Source: Jeotgalibacillus marinus (GTDB lineage: Bacteria; Bacillota; Bacilli; Bacillales; Jeotgalibacillaceae). Taken from it: a stretch of 64,000 bases of DNA. The stretch is from contig NZ_JBFMIA010000003.1 in assembly GCF_040801915.1 (NCBI RefSeq), forward strand, positions 248,001 to 312,000. Reading direction: 5' to 3'. This document shows, piece after piece, positions 62,040 to 64,000 of this stretch. The translations under genes were made by a program, and so were the position numbers. The notes beneath the pieces are model-generated. The model was given only the letters and a program-made list of their open reading frames with translations. It made no database searches and was not told the origin of the DNA. Numbering within the stretch: the first letter of the stretch is position 1; each line of letters starts with the position of its first letter.

Positions 62040-63047
62040 TTACATATTATTTAAATCCTTTACGGAAGCACGTTCGATCAACTCCGGGGAGAGCATTATC
62101 CGGTGCCCAGAGCTATTTGGCTTTTCAATCGACTGCAGCAACTGATGAATAGCATAGCATGCTAAATCCGGAATAGGCTGAGCAATTGTTGTTAAACCAG
62201 GATCAGTAAGTTCGGCATGAATGGTATTATCAAATCCGATTACCGATATATCATTTGGAATAGAAACGTTTGCTTTACGAGCTTCGTTAATAAAAACCGC
62301 AGCGATTAAATCCGTTGAAGCAAACACAGCAGTTGGTCTATTCTCCAACTTCAAAATTTTCTGTGCAGCTACCTTCGCCTCGTCAATTTTTGACTTTGAA
62401 GAAATAATCAAACCTTCATCCAACATAATTTCTTCATCCATAAGTGACTGCTTTAATCCCTCTAAACGCAAGCGTCCACTTACACGATCTATTTCCGCAA
62501 TCATGGCTACATGCCGATGCCCCTTATCCAACAAATAACGCCCAGCAAGATAACCCCCTCTTACATCATCTGTAGTAACAACGTGAGAAGAAAAAGCAGG
62601 GTGATCAATCGAAAACATTAAGAGTGGAATATTCCTGCGATGCATTTTTTCAAAAACCTTCCAATCACTTGATTCGGTTGCGATGATAATGCCATCAACT
62701 TGTTTTTTAAAAAGTACTTCCAAGTAGTCATTCTCACGTTCACTCTGGTAATCTGTGCTGCATAAAATAATTCCATAGCCCTTTTCTCGGGCACTGTTTT
62801 CTAACGCCCGAGCTATTTCAGCAAAAAAAGGGTTTGAAATATCAGGAACAAGCACACCGATTGTGAACGTTTGCTTTCCAGTCAACGCTGCTGCTACACT
62901 GCTCGGATGATATTCTAATTCATGCATAATTTCAGTTACTTTTTTTTTCGTTTTATCGCTGATTCGACCTGTATTGTTTACCACTTTAGACACAGTAGCA
63001 ATTGAGACCCCTGCCTTTTTTGCTACTTCATATATTGTTGGCTTCAT
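62040..63047 (-). CDS. LacI-family transcriptional regulator of the iol region
   Basis: A 335-residue repressor. The helix-turn-helix and hinge helix (PTIYEVAKKAGVSIATVSKV, residues 3-22, then HPSSVAAAL) precede a periplasmic-binding-protein-like effector domain with GVLVPDISNPFFAEIARALE, VDGIIIAT and FDNTIHAELTDPGLTTI. The effector is unknown, probably inositol or a pathway intermediate. In B. subtilis iol genes are controlled by the DeoR-type IolR, so this is a different regulator. The ATG follows AGAGGAG. Confidence 0.9.
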   Translation of the reverse strand: MKPTIYEVAKKAGVSIATVSKVVNNTGRISDKTKKKVTEIMHELEYHPSSVAAALTGKQTFTIGVLVPDISNPFFAEIARALENSAREKGYGIILCSTDYQSERENDYLEVLFKKQVDGIIIATESSDWKVFEKMHRRNIPLLMFSIDHPAFSSHVVTTDDVRGGYLAGRYLLDKGHRHVAMIAEIDRVSGRLRLEGLKQSLMDEEIMLDEGLIISSKSKIDEAKVAAQKILKLENRPTAVFASTDLIAAVFINEARKANVSIPNDISVIGFDNTIHAELTDPGLTTIAQPIPDLACYAIHQLLQSIEKPNSSGHRIMLSPELIERASVKDLNNM

Positions 63048-63119
63048 AAACTTTCAAACTCCTCTAGATATTCCTTTTCTTTAGTTTAGCACGAAGAGTA
63101 TATTTAGTAGCAAACAACA

Positions 63120-64000
63120 TTATTTTGAAATACTATTTAAGAACTCCAGTTGTTCTTGTGCATTTTCTTTTGTGATGATGTCAATACCAGCATCAATACG
63201 TTCTTCAATATCTTCCCCTTCAATCGTTTTCAGTGCATTTTCAACACCTTGATACCCCATTTGATATGGACTTTGGGCAATTGTTCCTGCAAGATTTTCA
63301 TTTAAAATGGATTCAACAGCTTCTTGAGTCCCATCTGTACCTATCACTTTTGTATCAGATCCTTTTGCTTCTACAGCACGTAATGCGCCTAATGCCATAT
63401 CGTCATTAGCAGCAAAAACACCTTTTATGTCACTATTTTTCTCGAAAATATTTTCCATAACAGACATCGCTTTTGTTCTATCACTATCTGCTGCCTGTTC
63501 AGCGACAACTTCCAAACCAGCCTCTTCAAGTACTTCTCTCGCACCTTTAATTCGCTCGTCAGTGCTTGGATTACCAAGCGCTCCTGCAATCAAGACCACT
63601 TTATCCCCTTCTTGCAGCATAGAGGCTAACAATTTTCCAGCTTCCTGGCCCGCTGTATAGTTTTCTGTTCCAATAAATGTTGTCTTGCCTTCAAAGTCAG
63701 CGTCTGAATCAACGAGCAGAACTGGCAAACTTTGAGACGCATTTTCCATTACTGGTATAATTGTGTCTGGCTGAGAAGGCGCGACCACGATAGCACCCGG
63801 TGACTGACTCACTTGGTCTTCAAGCATATTTACTTGTTCGATTACTTGCGACTCAGCTGACGGGCCAACAACTGTTACATCGACACCAAGATCCTTACCT
63901 GCGGCTTCCGCTCCTGCTTCAACATATTTCCAGTAAGGGCTTGATAACGTTTTTAGTACAACAGCAACACTTTCTTCACTGCTGTCACCACCACTTCCTT
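63120..64000 (-). CDS. Sugar ABC transporter substrate-binding lipoprotein (5' end outside window)
   Basis: The frame is open to the window edge; the visible part begins GSGGDSSEESVAVVLKTLSS, just after where a lipobox Cys would be. It is a type I periplasmic-binding protein (RbsB/peripla_BP_4): SPYWKYVEAGAEAAGKDLGV, AIVVAPSQPDTI, PVLLVDSDADF, GVFAANDDMALGALRAVEAKG, GTDGTQEAVESI. The downstream LacI regulator and iol genes make inositol a plausible ligand, but ribose- or other sugar-binding proteins look alike. The ABC and permease genes would lie beyond the window. Confidence 0.88.
   Translation of the reverse strand, partial: GSGGDSSEESVAVVLKTLSSPYWKYVEAGAEAAGKDLGVDVTVVGPSAESQVIEQVNMLEDQVSQSPGAIVVAPSQPDTIIPVMENASQSLPVLLVDSDADFEGKTTFIGTENYTAGQEAGKLLASMLQEGDKVVLIAGALGNPSTDERIKGAREVLEEAGLEVVAEQAADSDRTKAMSVMENIFEKNSDIKGVFAANDDMALGALRAVEAKGSDTKVIGTDGTQEAVESILNENLAGTIAQSPYQMGYQGVENALKTIEGEDIEERIDAGIDIITKENAQEQLEFLNSISK

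Overview
The window is a stretch of chromosome from a low-GC, spore-forming Bacillaceae bacterium. Evidence for this is the conserved order of yla, ylb, ykt, cta and pdh genes, strong AGGAGG-type ribosome-binding sites, frequent TTG and GTG starts, a T-box leader, an RpoY/RNase J1 pair and sporulation-associated genes (ylbD, ricF, a ytvI-like gene). Almost every gene belongs to a known Firmicute family. I found no CRISPR array, prophage, intact insertion sequence, rRNA or tRNA. I saw no clearly novel multi-gene system.

Layout. 1-5.0 kb: the end of a glycerophosphodiester phosphodiesterase gene, then ricF, ylbD, a thioesterase, ylbC, a YugN-like gene and a YtvI-like permease. 5.0-12.9 kb: a caa3 cytochrome oxidase cluster (DUF420 gene, ctaG, ctaF, ctaE, ctaD, ctaC, ctaB) with divergent ctaA for heme A synthesis. 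13-18.8 kb: pycA, ylaN, an unassigned conserved-looking gene, ylaL and ylaI; no ftsW lies between pycA and ylaN. 19-29.3 kb: a complete-looking isoleucine/valine/leucine block transcribed leftward as ilvE, T-box leader, ilvB, ilvH, ilvC, leuA, leuB, leuC, leuD, ilvA; ilvD is not here. 29.6-34.5 kb: ylaH, typA, ylaF, a suhB-type phosphatase and the ykt genes. 34.7-45.8 kb: speA, a decayed deacetylase fragment, the pyruvate dehydrogenase genes pdhA-pdhB-pdhC-pdhD, ykyA, def, rpoY and rnjA. 45.9-53.7 kb: ktrC, cydA-cydB behind a textbook Rex operator, a heterodimeric ABC exporter and a 2-Cys peroxiredoxin behind a PerR/Fur-like box. 53.8-64 kb: an inositol catabolic region (iolB, iolE, iolD, iolA, iolC, iolG) with a LacI-family regulator and the start of a sugar ABC transporter whose binding protein runs off the window.

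How the genes work together. The window carries two terminal-oxidase systems: caa3 (with its heme A and assembly genes) and cytochrome bd under apparent NADH/redox control. It also carries the enzymes that route pyruvate to acetyl-CoA (Pdh) or oxaloacetate (PycA). The ilv-leu block draws on pyruvate and is placed under tRNA sensing by the T-box. The iol block turns inositol into malonate semialdehyde and acetyl-CoA, but the IolJ aldolase step is not encoded here.

The parts most worth a second look are intergenic. They include a promoter-to-terminator unit with a six-codon leader ORF between def and rpoY, two decayed gene fragments, a 0.5-kb interruption in the iol operon containing a long inverted repeat, and the awkward leuD/ilvA junction. 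All calls rest on reading the sequence and on memory of the families; no search was run.
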